The notes beneath the pieces are model-generated. The model had not been told where the DNA came from. It was given only the letters and a program-made list of their open reading frames with translations, and searched no databases. Source: an uncultured Bacteroidota bacterium (lineage in GTDB: Bacteria > Bacteroidota > Rhodothermia > Rhodothermales > UBA10348). Taken from it: a stretch of 64,000 bases of DNA. The translations under genes were made by a program, and so were the position numbers. Of this stretch, positions 45,338 to 55,590 are shown piece after piece (within the stretch, counting starts at the first letter, position 1; every line of letters begins with the position of its first letter). The stretch is taken from positions 1 to 64,000 of the forward strand of contig CALFHN010000041.1 in the NCBI GenBank assembly GCA_937876355.1. Direction: 5' to 3'.

Positions 45338-46408
45338 ATGCTCCTTCATTCAATTGTTTTTATACTCGGCCTTGGAATCCTATATCTAGGGGCAGATTGG
45401 TTAGTTCAAGGAGCTTCTGAAGTCGCAAAGCGGTTTGGTATTCGCCCAATGATTATTGGGCTAACAATCGTCGCGCTTGGTACCTCAATACCTGAGTTCC
45501 TGCTCAATTTTTTCGCGGTAATGATCGGCGAAGACGGATTGGCAATTGGAAATATCATAGGCTCCAACATTAGCAATATTGCACTCATCTTGGGCGTTAG
45601 TGCGGCTATTATGCCTATTGCGTTTGATGACAATGCGCTCAAGAAAGAATACCCGATGATGCTTGCCGTAACGGGCTTGTTTTATCTGTTGGCAATGGAT
45701 GGCAGGATCTCTCGGTTTGATGGTGTGATTTTGCTGATCGGGCTGGGTATGTTTATGGCTTATATCATCTGGGACGCAATTGACCATTCCAAGAAGAGAA
45801 AGGTGTCACGCGCTCCAGAACCCAACCCAGCCACTGAACCGATCTCGTCCGCCGAACCAGCCTCATCCACCGAACCCGCCTCAGCTATCGAACCCGATGG
45901 CTCAGAAACAGAATCTCAAACCAAGTTTCGGGCCTTCGTTCAATCGCATCGAGACGCATCTTATTTCCGAATCGTGTTGATTGTTGGCGGCATCTCTGCT
46001 TTGTCAGTTGGGGCCAGGCTCATGGTTGATTCGGCTATCGGCATAGCAACTATCTTGGAGATTGCCCCGATAGTTATTGGATTGACCATCGTAGCTATTG
46101 GTACCAGCCTTCCCGAACTCGCAGCTTCATTGATTGCAGCCGTTAAAAAAGAAGGCGATATGTCTGTGGGTAACATTTTGGGCAGCAACATGTTAAACAT
46201 CTTGTTCGTGATTGGATTTGTAGCAGTTATTCGCCCAATGGAAATAGAATCCGAAACAATTCGATATCACTTCCCAGTGTTAATCGTTTTTTCTTTGATA
46301 TTGTATCCATTGGCGCGAAAAAAACAGGCATTATCGAGAACGGATGGAATTATTTTGTTGGTACTGTTTTGCACCTATTTAGCATGGCTTATTTATCCCG
46401 AATTGTAA
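45338..46408 (+). CDS. Calcium/sodium antiporter of the CaCA superfamily (YrbG-like)
   Basis: The 356-residue membrane protein has the two inverted alpha repeats of Na+/Ca2+ exchangers: 'GLTIVALGTSIPEFLLNFFA' with 'GNIIGSNISNIALILG' in the first half, 'GLTIVAIGTSLPELAASLIA' with 'GNILGSNMLNILFVIG' in the second. The cytosolic linker (about residues 155-190) is unusual: a proline/glutamate/serine-rich run with an imperfect EPxSSxEPAS repeat. The protein ends soon after the last membrane segment. It follows cdd by about 60 bp and is followed 3 bp later by the VWA gene. Confidence 0.93.
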   Translation: MLLHSIVFILGLGILYLGADWLVQGASEVAKRFGIRPMIIGLTIVALGTSIPEFLLNFFAVMIGEDGLAIGNIIGSNISNIALILGVSAAIMPIAFDDNALKKEYPMMLAVTGLFYLLAMDGRISRFDGVILLIGLGMFMAYIIWDAIDHSKKRKVSRAPEPNPATEPISSAEPASSTEPASAIEPDGSETESQTKFRAFVQSHRDASYFRIVLIVGGISALSVGARLMVDSAIGIATILEIAPIVIGLTIVAIGTSLPELAASLIAAVKKEGDMSVGNILGSNMLNILFVIGFVAVIRPMEIESETIRYHFPVLIVFSLILYPLARKKQALSRTDGIILLVLFCTYLAWLIYPEL

Positions 46409-46411
46409 GTA

Positions 46412-48559
46412 GTGAATTTATCCTTTGGACAATCCCCTTGGCTTTTGATGCTTTTGCTCTTCGTGGCAATTGCAGCCTCTTGGTGGACATATAGAACTAC
46501 GGTGCCGGAAATAAAACCGCTTCTTCGGTTGTTTTTGGGTACTCTACGCGCCGTTTCGCTGGGCCTAATCCTTTTCTTGTTGTTTGAACCAATCCTCCAG
46601 CGCTCTGTCAGCAAGGATGTAAGGCCCGTGGTCGCCGTACTTATTGACGGCTCGCAAAGCATGGCCCTCTCGGATTCTCTCCTAGGAGATTCGTCGCCCC
46701 AATTACCTGATAAAGTTCGATCTCTACAGCGCTCTCTTGCTGGGCTTGACGTTCGTTATTACTCGTTTGGCAGCCAAATCCAATCTCTAGACTCTCTCCA
46801 ATCCTTACAAATCGTTGAGGGTAGAACAGACATTGCATCAGCGCTTCAAAGCGTTAGTGAACAATTGTCGGATGTGCCATTGAGTTCTGTAATTTTAGTA
46901 AGCGACGGACTCTACAATTCTGGCACAAATCCCATACATGTCGCAGAGCGCTACGAAGTCCCCATTTTCACGGTAGCCCACGGTGATTCAACCACTCGAA
47001 AAGATGTGAGGATCGTACAGGTCATCAGCAACGAACTGACCTATGCTGGTTCCTCCGTTCCGGTTTTGGTTCGGATTCGAAACGATGGGTATTCGTCAGG
47101 ACAATTGGCAGTTAGACTCTCTGATGCAAGCGGAGTCCTAGACCAAATAAGTCTTCCCCTCCCCGCTCCTGGCACCGAAAGCGAGGTGGAACTGACCTAT
47201 GATGCGGCTACGGCAGGACGCACAAGTTTGACAATCGGAATAAATCGATTTGTTGACGAAGCCACTTTCCGTAATAACACCTCGAGCCTCTCCATTTTAG
47301 TTATTGATCAGAAGAAAAAGATTCTATTGCTGGCTGGCGCGCCGTCGCCAGACGTTTCCAATTTAGTCCGACTCATTTCGAGTGACGAAACCGCCGAGAT
47401 CACGACTCTTATCCAGGCACCAAATGGTTCGTTTTACAGCGGAGAATTACCACAGGATTTTAGCGAGACGGATTTGATTGTCTCGATCGGTTTTCCTGGT
47501 AAGGCCACTCCCCCTGCACTATCTGTCTCTGTAGCCAATGCCGTCAAAGATGGGACTCCGCTTTTTTTCATTTTAGACAGACAAACAGACCTTTTAGCCG
47601 TCCAACGAGACTTTAACGACCTTTTGCCGGTTACTTTAGAGTCGATTCGAAACGGGTTTTTGGAAGGGTCATTTTTTGAAACCACCTCAGCCGCATCTCA
47701 CTCTATATTTGATACCGGAGTTCGAAGTGATAACGCCAGATGGGGGCGCCTTCCTCCGATCCTTTTGAATGAAAGTAGATGGGAAGCATCTCCTTCTGCC
47801 ACCGTTCTTACGAGTTCTCAAATTAGGGGCATCGCGATTGGCGATCCGGTTTTTGCCGTAGGGAGATCAGGACGAACCAAAAGTGCTGCATTTTTGGCTC
47901 ATGGACTTTGGAAGTGGACAAACGCGCCTGAAGATCTGGAAGACGAATCGGCAGCGTTCAATGGCGTTTTGAAAAATACGATTCAGTGGCTTTATGCTTC
48001 TGATGATAATCGATTGGTCCGAGTGCAGCCATCAGAGACTGAATACGGTGAAGGCGAGTCGATAGTATTGCGGGGTGAGGTATACGATGAAACACTGCGT
48101 CCGCTATCAGACGCATCTCTCTCAATTCAGTTAACAGACCCAGAAGGACAACAATTTCCGTATGAAATGACATCGCTGGGCAATGGACGATACGTGTTGG
48201 ATTTGGGTAGTTTGCCTGCAGGATCTTACAAGTACCTAGGTTTGGCGATGAGGAATGACGGCGAAATAGGCACAGACGAAGGGCAATTTTCCGTTGGTAC
48301 AAGATCACTTGAATTTCGCAATACTAAAGCGGATTTTGCGCTAATGTTACAAATTTCTTCTCGATCTGGAGGAATGGCAGTGGCTGGAACAGACCTTGAA
48401 ACTCTGCCGGTTTTAATACGGAATTTGCCTGGCTTTCAGTCTGTTTCCTTCTCGACGGTGACACAGGTTCGACTGTGGCAAAAATTGCCGTTTTTATTCA
48501 TGGTTATGGTCTTTTTAACGCTTGAATGGTTTTTTCGAAAGCGATTTGGAATGGTTTAA
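46412..48559 (+). CDS. Membrane-anchored VWA-domain protein, BatA-like/aerotolerance type
   Basis: The 715-residue protein has two N-terminal membrane helices (about 8-28 and 40-60). A von Willebrand A-like domain follows with the MIDAS motif DGSQSMALSD (near residue 79), 'GRTDIASALQSV' and 'SVILVSDGLYNSG'. Beta-rich regions and a final membrane helix ('LPFLFMVMVFLTLEWFFRKR') complete it. A middle segment ('KKILLLAGAPSPDVSNL') resembles a glutamine-amidotransferase-like fold often found in these proteins. The function is unknown; relatives lie in the MoxR/Bat gene group, absent here. It starts with GTG at 46412, 3 bp after the antiporter stop; the M20 gene starts 1 bp after its stop. Confidence 0.8.
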   Translation: MNLSFGQSPWLLMLLLFVAIAASWWTYRTTVPEIKPLLRLFLGTLRAVSLGLILFLLFEPILQRSVSKDVRPVVAVLIDGSQSMALSDSLLGDSSPQLPDKVRSLQRSLAGLDVRYYSFGSQIQSLDSLQSLQIVEGRTDIASALQSVSEQLSDVPLSSVILVSDGLYNSGTNPIHVAERYEVPIFTVAHGDSTTRKDVRIVQVISNELTYAGSSVPVLVRIRNDGYSSGQLAVRLSDASGVLDQISLPLPAPGTESEVELTYDAATAGRTSLTIGINRFVDEATFRNNTSSLSILVIDQKKKILLLAGAPSPDVSNLVRLISSDETAEITTLIQAPNGSFYSGELPQDFSETDLIVSIGFPGKATPPALSVSVANAVKDGTPLFFILDRQTDLLAVQRDFNDLLPVTLESIRNGFLEGSFFETTSAASHSIFDTGVRSDNARWGRLPPILLNESRWEASPSATVLTSSQIRGIAIGDPVFAVGRSGRTKSAAFLAHGLWKWTNAPEDLEDESAAFNGVLKNTIQWLYASDDNRLVRVQPSETEYGEGESIVLRGEVYDETLRPLSDASLSIQLTDPEGQQFPYEMTSLGNGRYVLDLGSLPAGSYKYLGLAMRNDGEIGTDEGQFSVGTRSLEFRNTKADFALMLQISSRSGGMAVAGTDLETLPVLIRNLPGFQSVSFSTVTQVRLWQKLPFLFMVMVFLTLEWFFRKRFGMV

Positions 48560-48560
48560 T

Positions 48561-49769
48561 ATGACATCAGAAGCTGCAGCAATTGAGCTGCCCACCACAT
48601 TGGATCTAGATTTGTCAACGGTTCTGACGACCATTCGTCGACACCTGCATTCCAATCCGGAAATTGGCCTTCGGGAATTTGAAACATCAAATTTTATCCG
48701 AACAACGCTCACGGAGTATGGACTTACGGTTTCTAAGCCGCTGGCCAAGACGGGCCTGTTTGTAGACATCGTGGGCGAGCACCGTGGACCAATTGTGGCC
48801 TATCGTTGCGACATTGACGCGCTCCCAATTGAAGACACTAAAACCGTACCCTACCGATCAACCAAACATGGGCTTGCTCATTTGTGCGGTCATGATGCCC
48901 ACACCACAATTGGAATCGGCATAGCCATCCTATTGCACGCCAATCGGGATGAAATACATGGCACTGTACGTGTCTTTTTTCAACCAAATGAAGAAGGTAT
49001 CCCCTCTGGCGCCCCACTAATGATTCGTGATGGAATTCTAGACGGCGTGGAGGCTGTTTATGCATCACATGTGGATCCAACACTCTCGAGCGGAATGTAC
49101 GGATTGCGAGTAGGCGCAGCGACTGCCTCTGCTGATCGATTCAGAATTCGAGTTTTGGCGGGATCAACTGGCCATTCCGCGAGGCCGCATCAGGCCACCG
49201 ATACCATCTGGATTTCGACACAGATTATGAGCGCCATGTATCAGTTGGTTGGGAGGGTTACGGACGCAAGAAAAACTGCAGTGATCGCGATTTGCCGACT
49301 AAAAGCCGGCAAGGCTTATAATGTCCTCCCTGCCGAGGCCGAATTTGGAGGGACCTTTCGGTGCACGGAAAATGAAGAAAGAGAAAAGCTAAAAGCAAAA
49401 ATTGAACAAACTGCGATTGGAATTGGCCGAACATTTGGCGCCGAAGTTGATGTGGATTTTGACATTGGGGCTCCGTCAGTACTTAATGACGGCTCGCTAA
49501 TATCAGTTTTAAGAGAAAACATCCTAGAAAGTTTAGGCCCAGACGCCATTTATAACATTCCTGAGCCTTCAATGGGTGCTGAAGACTTCGCGCATTATCT
49601 AGACCACGTGCCAGGCGCTCTTCTTCGAGTCGGGACGTGTAACAGCCCGAAAACGGCTTTCGTATTGCACGATTCAAATTTTGACATCGACGAATCCGTT
49701 CTTGCTACCACCGCTAATATGTGGACGAAAACACTGATTTCTTATTTAAGAAAAAAGACTAGCGCTTAA
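48561..49769 (+). CDS. M20-family amidohydrolase (hippurate/IAA-amino acid hydrolase type)
   Basis: The 402-residue zinc peptidase-like enzyme would cleave N-acyl or N-aryl amino acids. Visible motifs are 'IRRHLHSNPEIGLREFETSNFI', 'YRCDIDALPIEDTKTVPY', the metal motif 'HLCGHDAHTTIGIGIA', 'FFQPNEEGIPSGAPLMI', the dimerisation-domain 'GHSARPHQATD' and the last ligand in 'PSMGAEDFAHYLDHVPGALLRVG'. All ligands are present. The ORF track starts at 48522 inside the VWA gene; the ATG at 48561, after one spacer base from the stop of that gene, is the natural start. Confidence 0.92.
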   Translation: MTSEAAAIELPTTLDLDLSTVLTTIRRHLHSNPEIGLREFETSNFIRTTLTEYGLTVSKPLAKTGLFVDIVGEHRGPIVAYRCDIDALPIEDTKTVPYRSTKHGLAHLCGHDAHTTIGIGIAILLHANRDEIHGTVRVFFQPNEEGIPSGAPLMIRDGILDGVEAVYASHVDPTLSSGMYGLRVGAATASADRFRIRVLAGSTGHSARPHQATDTIWISTQIMSAMYQLVGRVTDARKTAVIAICRLKAGKAYNVLPAEAEFGGTFRCTENEEREKLKAKIEQTAIGIGRTFGAEVDVDFDIGAPSVLNDGSLISVLRENILESLGPDAIYNIPEPSMGAEDFAHYLDHVPGALLRVGTCNSPKTAFVLHDSNFDIDESVLATTANMWTKTLISYLRKKTSA

Positions 49770-49820
49770 ACCTGTTACGCATCCTTGCTCAATTGCCTCT
49801 ATGGTGAATTACGGCAATAG

Positions 49821-52178
49821 ATGCGACTCGTTTTATACTTGATAATCATTTCTTTTCTGGCTCAGCAAAGTCGGGGACAAGCGGTAGTTATAAATGAAAT
49901 AATGCCGGCACCGTCTGCGGCGGGATTTGAATTTATTGAACTTGTCTTTCCTCAAAAGGGCGCGATTTCCCCATCTGATATTTCGCTGCGCGACAACGCA
50001 ATTAATTGGAGTTCCATTCAATTCAACAGGCCCATTTCGAGCCTCGACACGCTTGTATTAGTTAAAGACATAAACGACGCTCAAGATCTGATTCTATCGG
50101 GAATTCCAGTTGGAACCCTGGCCCCTTGGCCAACACTAAATAATGGAGGAGATTCACTTTTTGTTCGGCTGAATAACGTTATTCAAGATAAAATGGGCTA
50201 TAGCACCTCTTTTATGAGCGTGTCATGGGAGCGAAACTCTCCATTTTTACCGGGGTTTGTCTCGTCTAATTGGTCTCTGTCCAACTCTCCAAACGGTTCT
50301 ACTGCAGGACAAACCAATTCGGTGTATTCTTTAGATGTGGTGGCGCCTCGCTTAATTGGAGCAGAGGTCCGAAACCAAAATGAAATCGTGATTTGGTTTT
50401 CCGAGCCGATGCCTTTCGGCACGCCAATCCAGTTTGCGGGAGGATCAAAAAACCAAACTGAGTTCATTGCTACCTCCCTCCCAAATGGGAATAGAATCTT
50501 TTTCAATTTGGATTCAAGGGCGATTCCAGAGTGGATTCAGATTTCGGCCTTCCAAGACTATGCGGGAAATGTGGGTTTGCCTTCTGTAGTTCCTCTTTCT
50601 GTTCCGCCTGATAGGAATGAAGTAGTCATTTCTGAAATACATTTTTTAGAAGGTGGCAGCTCTATCTCACGTGACGCTCCAGAATTTATTGAAATCCTTT
50701 CAAGAGCCGGGCACAGTATTTCACTTTCCGGCGTCGACATTCTCTATAAAAGCTTGTTGCACAACGCGGTACATCCAGATTCTCTGGTCATACTTGCTCC
50801 GTTTGAGACGTACATCCTCTCGGCCAGGCAGTGGAGTGATTGGCAGTTGGTACGCGATCAGAATGACTATTGGCTCACCGCTCAGCTAAAAGAACCTTTC
50901 CTAAACGACACTGCTTCGAGCTCCAACTCAGTCTTTGGTGTAGCCCCTTGGATATCCTTCAACAACCAAGGTGCAGAAATAGAACTCCTTCTTGGAGTTC
51001 AGATACTCGACTCTATTTCGTTCAGTCAAGATTGCCTAGATAGCAGATTTGATGACCACAGAGGACGTTCTGTAAGCCGAACTTTTGACCCACAAGGCTG
51101 CCAATGGGAATCCACACCCTTTCCGGCTGGGTTATCGCCGGGGCAAACCCCTGGTCCAACTCCCATTTATTCAACACCAAAGGCCGGCGATTTATTGGTA
51201 ACTGAAATCATGTTTGATCCGGTGAAGGATCCAATTGACTTTCTAAGCGACCAAGTGGAATTCATTGAGTTCGTCAATGTGTCAGATCAGCCCGTTGCCC
51301 TACAGCACCTTTGGTTCGCCGAAACCGCCGACGAGTTTGGACTCTTTGAAAAGGTGAGGCTAGCATATGCCCCAGTCGCTTTATTTCCAGGCCAAATTGC
51401 TGTTCTATTCCATTACCCCTCTCCTTTTCCAGACAACCCATTCTATGAAAAAAATGTGCTCGCAGACGCTTGGCCTTCCTCAAAGCCATCTTGGTTTGCC
51501 TCAGAACCTTTCGGGACATCCTCCGCGCTGAACAATGAGCCGCTTCAACAACATTTTCGATCGTCGGAATACAATACGGTCTTCATCCCAACTCGGCGAC
51601 CTCTAAATTTGTCCAACTCGAAGGGACGGTATCGCATTCTGGCTTCCAGTGGAGAGGAAATTGCGGTCTTTACATATGATTCAAAAGACCATTATTCTGG
51701 CCTAGAATCGACCAAAGGCCGATCGCTCTATCGTCCGCTAATTTCTACCACTCCATCCTTATTTTCGTGGCAATTTGGCTCATGGACAACCACAACAAAC
51801 CCCGAAGGAGCTACTCCGGGAGCAGTAGTACATATTTTGCCGACTTCGGGGAAAACAGGTTCTTTACGAGTCACGCCACTTTCTTTTTACCCTGAGTTCT
51901 TGGAATTACCCCACGAGGTACAAATACAGGTAAAATCCGAAAATCCCAGCGACCTTGTTGTTCTTGAAGTATTCGACCGACAGGGCTATCTCGTTAGAAC
52001 GATCGAAAACGGACGATTCTTAGATTCCGGCTGGACTACTTCGTGGGATGGACAAAACGACATAGGAGCTATGTGCCAATTGGGAGTGTACATCTTGGTC
52101 GCACGCATTTTTGACGATGAGGGTAAAGAATTGAGCAGAATCAAACAGCCCGTTTCAGTACTTCGCGGGAAACGATAG
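49821..52178 (+). CDS. Secreted lamin-tail-domain protein with FlgD-like C-terminus
   Basis: The 785-residue secreted protein has a signal peptide (MRLVLYLIIISFLAQQSRG). Repeated lamin-tail-like domains follow (first 'VVINEIMPAPSAAGFEFIELVF', later 'VVISEIHFLEGGSSISRDAPEFIEIL' and 'LLVTEIMFDPVKDPIDFLSDQVEFIEFV'). A C-terminal FlgD-Ig-like module ends it ('LVVLEVFDRQGYLVRTIE' and 'TSWDGQNDIGAMCQLGVYILVARI'). This build is typical of secreted or surface proteins in Bacteroidota and relatives. No function is known. The start ATG at 49821 follows the M20 gene by about 50 bp. Confidence 0.8.
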   Translation: MRLVLYLIIISFLAQQSRGQAVVINEIMPAPSAAGFEFIELVFPQKGAISPSDISLRDNAINWSSIQFNRPISSLDTLVLVKDINDAQDLILSGIPVGTLAPWPTLNNGGDSLFVRLNNVIQDKMGYSTSFMSVSWERNSPFLPGFVSSNWSLSNSPNGSTAGQTNSVYSLDVVAPRLIGAEVRNQNEIVIWFSEPMPFGTPIQFAGGSKNQTEFIATSLPNGNRIFFNLDSRAIPEWIQISAFQDYAGNVGLPSVVPLSVPPDRNEVVISEIHFLEGGSSISRDAPEFIEILSRAGHSISLSGVDILYKSLLHNAVHPDSLVILAPFETYILSARQWSDWQLVRDQNDYWLTAQLKEPFLNDTASSSNSVFGVAPWISFNNQGAEIELLLGVQILDSISFSQDCLDSRFDDHRGRSVSRTFDPQGCQWESTPFPAGLSPGQTPGPTPIYSTPKAGDLLVTEIMFDPVKDPIDFLSDQVEFIEFVNVSDQPVALQHLWFAETADEFGLFEKVRLAYAPVALFPGQIAVLFHYPSPFPDNPFYEKNVLADAWPSSKPSWFASEPFGTSSALNNEPLQQHFRSSEYNTVFIPTRRPLNLSNSKGRYRILASSGEEIAVFTYDSKDHYSGLESTKGRSLYRPLISTTPSLFSWQFGSWTTTTNPEGATPGAVVHILPTSGKTGSLRVTPLSFYPEFLELPHEVQIQVKSENPSDLVVLEVFDRQGYLVRTIENGRFLDSGWTTSWDGQNDIGAMCQLGVYILVARIFDDEGKELSRIKQPVSVLRGKR

Positions 52179-52295
52179 TAGATTGCATTATCAAAAGCAT
52201 CTTTGTCCTTTCTTTGGAACAGCAAAATTGTCATATCGTAGCAGTCAGATAGACTCTTGCATCTGCCAATCACAATCAATCGACTGATCAATCAC

Positions 52296-52643
52296 ATGAG
52301 TTCAACCACTTTACAAAGCCCGCTTGTGCTTACTGAGAGAGCTGCTCAGGAAATACGAAATATTATAACGACCAAGAATATGCCTGAGGGATACCACTTG
52401 AGAGTTGGTGTTAAAGGAGGCGGCTGTTCTGGAATGAGCTATGTCCTTGGTTTCGATCGTCAGCGCGACCATGACATGGAGTTTGAAGTTGATGGCATTA
52501 CCGTTTACATGGACAAACGACACGGGTTGTATCTAATGGACACGGTTGTCGACTATCAAAATGGACTAAATGCCCGTGGTTTTACTTTTGAAAACCCGAA
52601 CGCCACATCCACATGTGGATGTGGCTCTAGTTTTTCATCCTAA
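52296..52643 (+). CDS. A-type iron-sulfur carrier (IscA/ErpA/SufA-like), copy 1
   Basis: The 115-residue protein has the A-type fold and three conserved cysteines: KGGGCSGMSY near residue 47 and STCGCGSSF at the end. These proteins carry Fe-S clusters to target enzymes. The ORF track starts at 52257, but ATG at 52296 gives the normal start MSSTTLQSPLVLTERAAQ. A second A-type protein is encoded at 61885-62238, next to sufB. Confidence 0.94.
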   Translation: MSSTTLQSPLVLTERAAQEIRNIITTKNMPEGYHLRVGVKGGGCSGMSYVLGFDRQRDHDMEFEVDGITVYMDKRHGLYLMDTVVDYQNGLNARGFTFENPNATSTCGCGSSFSS

Positions 52644-52744
52644 ATGCCGATAAAATGGGTTTTTCAACGGCCATCTCCATTTCGGCCTGCTTAAGTTAAG
52701 CTCAATAGTTTCGTTGGCTTTTATCTCTTGTTTGTTTTTCAGAT

Positions 52745-52760
52745 CGTCCGATATTGGACG
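52745..52760 (+). promoter_or_regulatory. Near-perfect 16-bp palindrome upstream of clpC
   Basis: CGTCCGATATTGGACG is an inverted repeat with one mismatched pair, ending 22 bp before the clpC start. The position fits an operator. It does not match the CtsR heptad repeat known from Firmicutes. Confidence 0.3.
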
Positions 52761-52782
52761 CAATCAGCCCTAGTAGGATAGT

Positions 52783-55497
52783 ATGGAAGGTAACTTTTCA
52801 AATCGTGTCAGAGACGTAATTTCGTACAGCCGTGAAGAGGCTATTCGACTCGGGCACGATTATATCGGTACAGAACACCTTCTCCTAGGCATTATTCGGG
52901 AGGGCGAAGGAATTGCAGTAAAAATTCTTCGCAATTTGGGTGCAGACCTTTTCAAGCTTAAAAAGTCAGTGGAGGATACCGTACGTAGTACAGGAGGTAC
53001 GTTAACTGTGGGAAACATCCCGCTGACAAAACAAGCTGAAAAAGTGCTCAAAATTACATATCTCGAAGCAAAACTATACAAAAGTGATGTGATTGGTACG
53101 GAACATCTGCTACTTAGCTTGCTTCGGGATGATGAAAATTTGGCAGCACAAATTCTTCAACAAGGCTTTTCTGTAACCTACGATGCGGTTCGTGCAGAAT
53201 TGGATACCATAATTAGTGGAAAAGCATCTACCTCGCCCGTACTAAGCTCCGAGCAAGGTAGCCCCGGAAAACCTTCTGGACCTGGACGAGCTTCGGGTTC
53301 TAAAGATCGAGGTGGCAAAGTGGAAAAAAGCAAAACACCTGTTCTCGATAACTTTGGTCGAGACCTTACAAATTTGGCCGAAGAAGACAAATTGGACCCG
53401 GTAGTTGGTCGCGAGGCTGAAATTGAACGTGTAGCACAGGTATTGTCACGTCGTAAAAAAAACAACCCTGTTCTAATTGGTGAACCAGGAGTTGGTAAAA
53501 CGGCAATTGCAGAAGGATTGGCTATTAGAATAGTTCAGCGACGCGTTTCTAGAGTCCTTTACGGCAAACGAATTGTAACGCTAGACTTGGCTGCGCTTGT
53601 GGCGGGTACCAAATATAGGGGACAGTTCGAGGAGCGAATGAAGGCCGTAATGAACGAACTGGAAAAAAGCCCGGACGTCATTCTGTTCATTGATGAGCTA
53701 CATACAATTGTGGGAGCTGGTGGTGCTTCTGGAAGCCTTGATGCGTCCAACATGTTTAAGCCAGCCTTAGCTCGCGGAGAAATTCAGTGCATTGGTGCCA
53801 CTACACTGGACGAATACCGTCAGCATATTGAAAAAGACGGCGCGTTGGACAGACGATTCCAGAAGATCATTGTTGATCCTGCTACGCCGGAAGAGACCAT
53901 TGAAATTCTCAATAACATTAAGGACAAATACGAACAACATCACAACGTTCGTTATACAGATGACGCCATAAAGCTCACTGTAAAAATGTCCGTAAGGTAC
54001 ATTTCTGAACGGTTTTTGCCGGACAAGGCTATTGACGTCATGGATGAAGCCGGTGCTCGGGTTCATTTGAAAAACATCAAGGTCCCGGATGAAATCGTCA
54101 AGCTAGAAACGGACGTTGAAGCCGTTCGAGAAGAAAAAAACCGAGTCGTTAAGAGCCAAAAATTTGAAGAAGCTGCCCGTTTAAGAGACAAGGAGAAAAA
54201 ACTTCTTGAGGATCTTGAGACAGCAAAAAAGACCTGGGAAGACAAATCTGAGAGCGAAATCTATGACGTAACGGATCAGGATATCGCCGAAGTGGTCGCC
54301 ATGATGACGGGCGTCCCCGTCGACAAAATCTCAGAACCAGAAACCCGAAAATTGCTTCACATGGATGTGGAGCTTCAAGGTCAGGTCATTGGGCAAAACG
54401 ATGCTATTTCAAAGTTGTCAAAGGCAATCAGGCGAACAAGAGCCGGCCTAAAAGACCCCAAACGCCCGATCGGTTCGTTCATATTCCTAGGCCCCACCGG
54501 TGTTGGGAAAACTGAGTTGGCAAAAAAACTCACTCAATACTTATTCGATTCTCAAGACTCGCTTATCAGAATTGATATGAGTGAGTACATGGAGAAATTT
54601 TCAGTTTCGCGATTGGTTGGGGCGCCTCCTGGATATGTCGGTTACGAAGAAGGTGGTCAGCTCACGGAAAAAGTGCGTAGGAAGCCCTATTCAGTCGTTC
54701 TTCTAGATGAAATTGAGAAAGCGCATCCAGATGTTTTTAACATCTTGCTTCAAGTTTTAGACGATGGTTTATTGACTGATGGCCTAGGCCGTAAGATCGA
54801 TTTTCGCAATACAATTATCATCATGACGTCGAATATTGGCGCCCGAGATATCAAAAATCTTGGAAAAGGTATTGGGTTCTCTCATTCTGATCAGGAATTT
54901 AATTATCAGGCGATGAAGTCGACCGTGGAAGATGCTCTTAAGCGAGTATTTAATCCCGAGTTTTTGAATCGAATTGACGATGTGATTGTTTTTCACCCGT
55001 TGGATAAATCACATATTTTAGAAATTATAGACCTAATGGCTGCTGAATTGTTCAGCAGAGCAGCAGATATTGGCGTTACAGTCGAACTGGAACATACTGC
55101 CAAGAAGTTTTTGGTGGAAAAAGGCTACGATGCCAAATTTGGAGCACGCCCACTGCGCAGGGCTCTCCAAAAATATGTCGAAGATCCAATGTCAGAGGCT
55201 ATTCTTGGGCACGACCTAGGAGACAATGACACTCTTGTGATCTCATATGATGAGAAAAAAGACACGGGTGAACTTTCCTTCCGGAAAAAAGCCACTAAAA
55301 AGAAACGTTCGGCCAAGAAAAGCGATGATGCGGACGATTCTGGTGCAAAGTCTGATGACACAGTAACGAAGGAGCCCTCTAAGGCTTCCGAACCATCGGA
55401 TGATGCTGCAGATTCGACCGACAAACCCGTGGCCAAAACCAATGGAAAAGACAAAGTAGAATCGGGTGAACCTGATGTGGATCAGAAAGCTGACTGA
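52783..55497 (+). CDS. clpC: ClpC-type ATPase of the Clp protease
   Basis: ClpC unfolds substrates for ClpP. The 904-residue protein has the two N-terminal Clp repeats ('[29 protein letters not shown]' and its echo), a first AAA+ module (Walker [14 protein letters not shown] near residue 234, '[16 protein letters not shown]') and a UVR segment ('[22 protein letters not shown]'). A second AAA+ module follows ([14 protein letters not shown] near 569, '[23 protein letters not shown]', '[13 protein letters not shown]'). The last 60 or so residues, after the normal ClpC end, are a lysine- then aspartate-rich tail ([14 protein letters not shown]) that looks disordered and is not usual. Confidence 0.96.
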   Translation: MEGNFSNRVRDVISYSREEAIRLGHDYIGTEHLLLGIIREGEGIAVKILRNLGADLFKLKKSVEDTVRSTGGTLTVGNIPLTKQAEKVLKITYLEAKLYKSDVIGTEHLLLSLLRDDENLAAQILQQGFSVTYDAVRAELDTIISGKASTSPVLSSEQGSPGKPSGPGRASGSKDRGGKVEKSKTPVLDNFGRDLTNLAEEDKLDPVVGREAEIERVAQVLSRRKKNNPVLIGEPGVGKTAIAEGLAIRIVQRRVSRVLYGKRIVTLDLAALVAGTKYRGQFEERMKAVMNELEKSPDVILFIDELHTIVGAGGASGSLDASNMFKPALARGEIQCIGATTLDEYRQHIEKDGALDRRFQKIIVDPATPEETIEILNNIKDKYEQHHNVRYTDDAIKLTVKMSVRYISERFLPDKAIDVMDEAGARVHLKNIKVPDEIVKLETDVEAVREEKNRVVKSQKFEEAARLRDKEKKLLEDLETAKKTWEDKSESEIYDVTDQDIAEVVAMMTGVPVDKISEPETRKLLHMDVELQGQVIGQNDAISKLSKAIRRTRAGLKDPKRPIGSFIFLGPTGVGKTELAKKLTQYLFDSQDSLIRIDMSEYMEKFSVSRLVGAPPGYVGYEEGGQLTEKVRRKPYSVVLLDEIEKAHPDVFNILLQVLDDGLLTDGLGRKIDFRNTIIIMTSNIGARDIKNLGKGIGFSHSDQEFNYQAMKSTVEDALKRVFNPEFLNRIDDVIVFHPLDKSHILEIIDLMAAELFSRAADIGVTVELEHTAKKFLVEKGYDAKFGARPLRRALQKYVEDPMSEAILGHDLGDNDTLVISYDEKKDTGELSFRKKATKKKRSAKKSDDADDSGAKSDDTVTKEPSKASEPSDDAADSTDKPVAKTNGKDKVESGEPDVDQKAD

Positions 55498-55506
55498 TGG
55501 GGCCAG

Positions 55507-55590
55507 CGTCCTGTTAACCCAAGCGCAATTAACGCAACGTCCTGTTAACGCAACGTCCTGTTAACCCAGGGTCCAATTAACGCCTTTCCC
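55507..55590. repeat. Repeated copies of the fixX 3' end
   Basis: CGTCCTGTTAAC occurs three times (55507, 55538, 55554). The third copy is the end of the fixX gene on the minus strand: TTAACCCAGGGTCCAATTAACGCC encodes its last residues and stop. The first copy extends this match with CCCAAGCGCAATTAACGC, so the tail of fixX seems duplicated into the short space before clpC ends. Copy 2 keeps only the short core. Confidence 0.7.
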
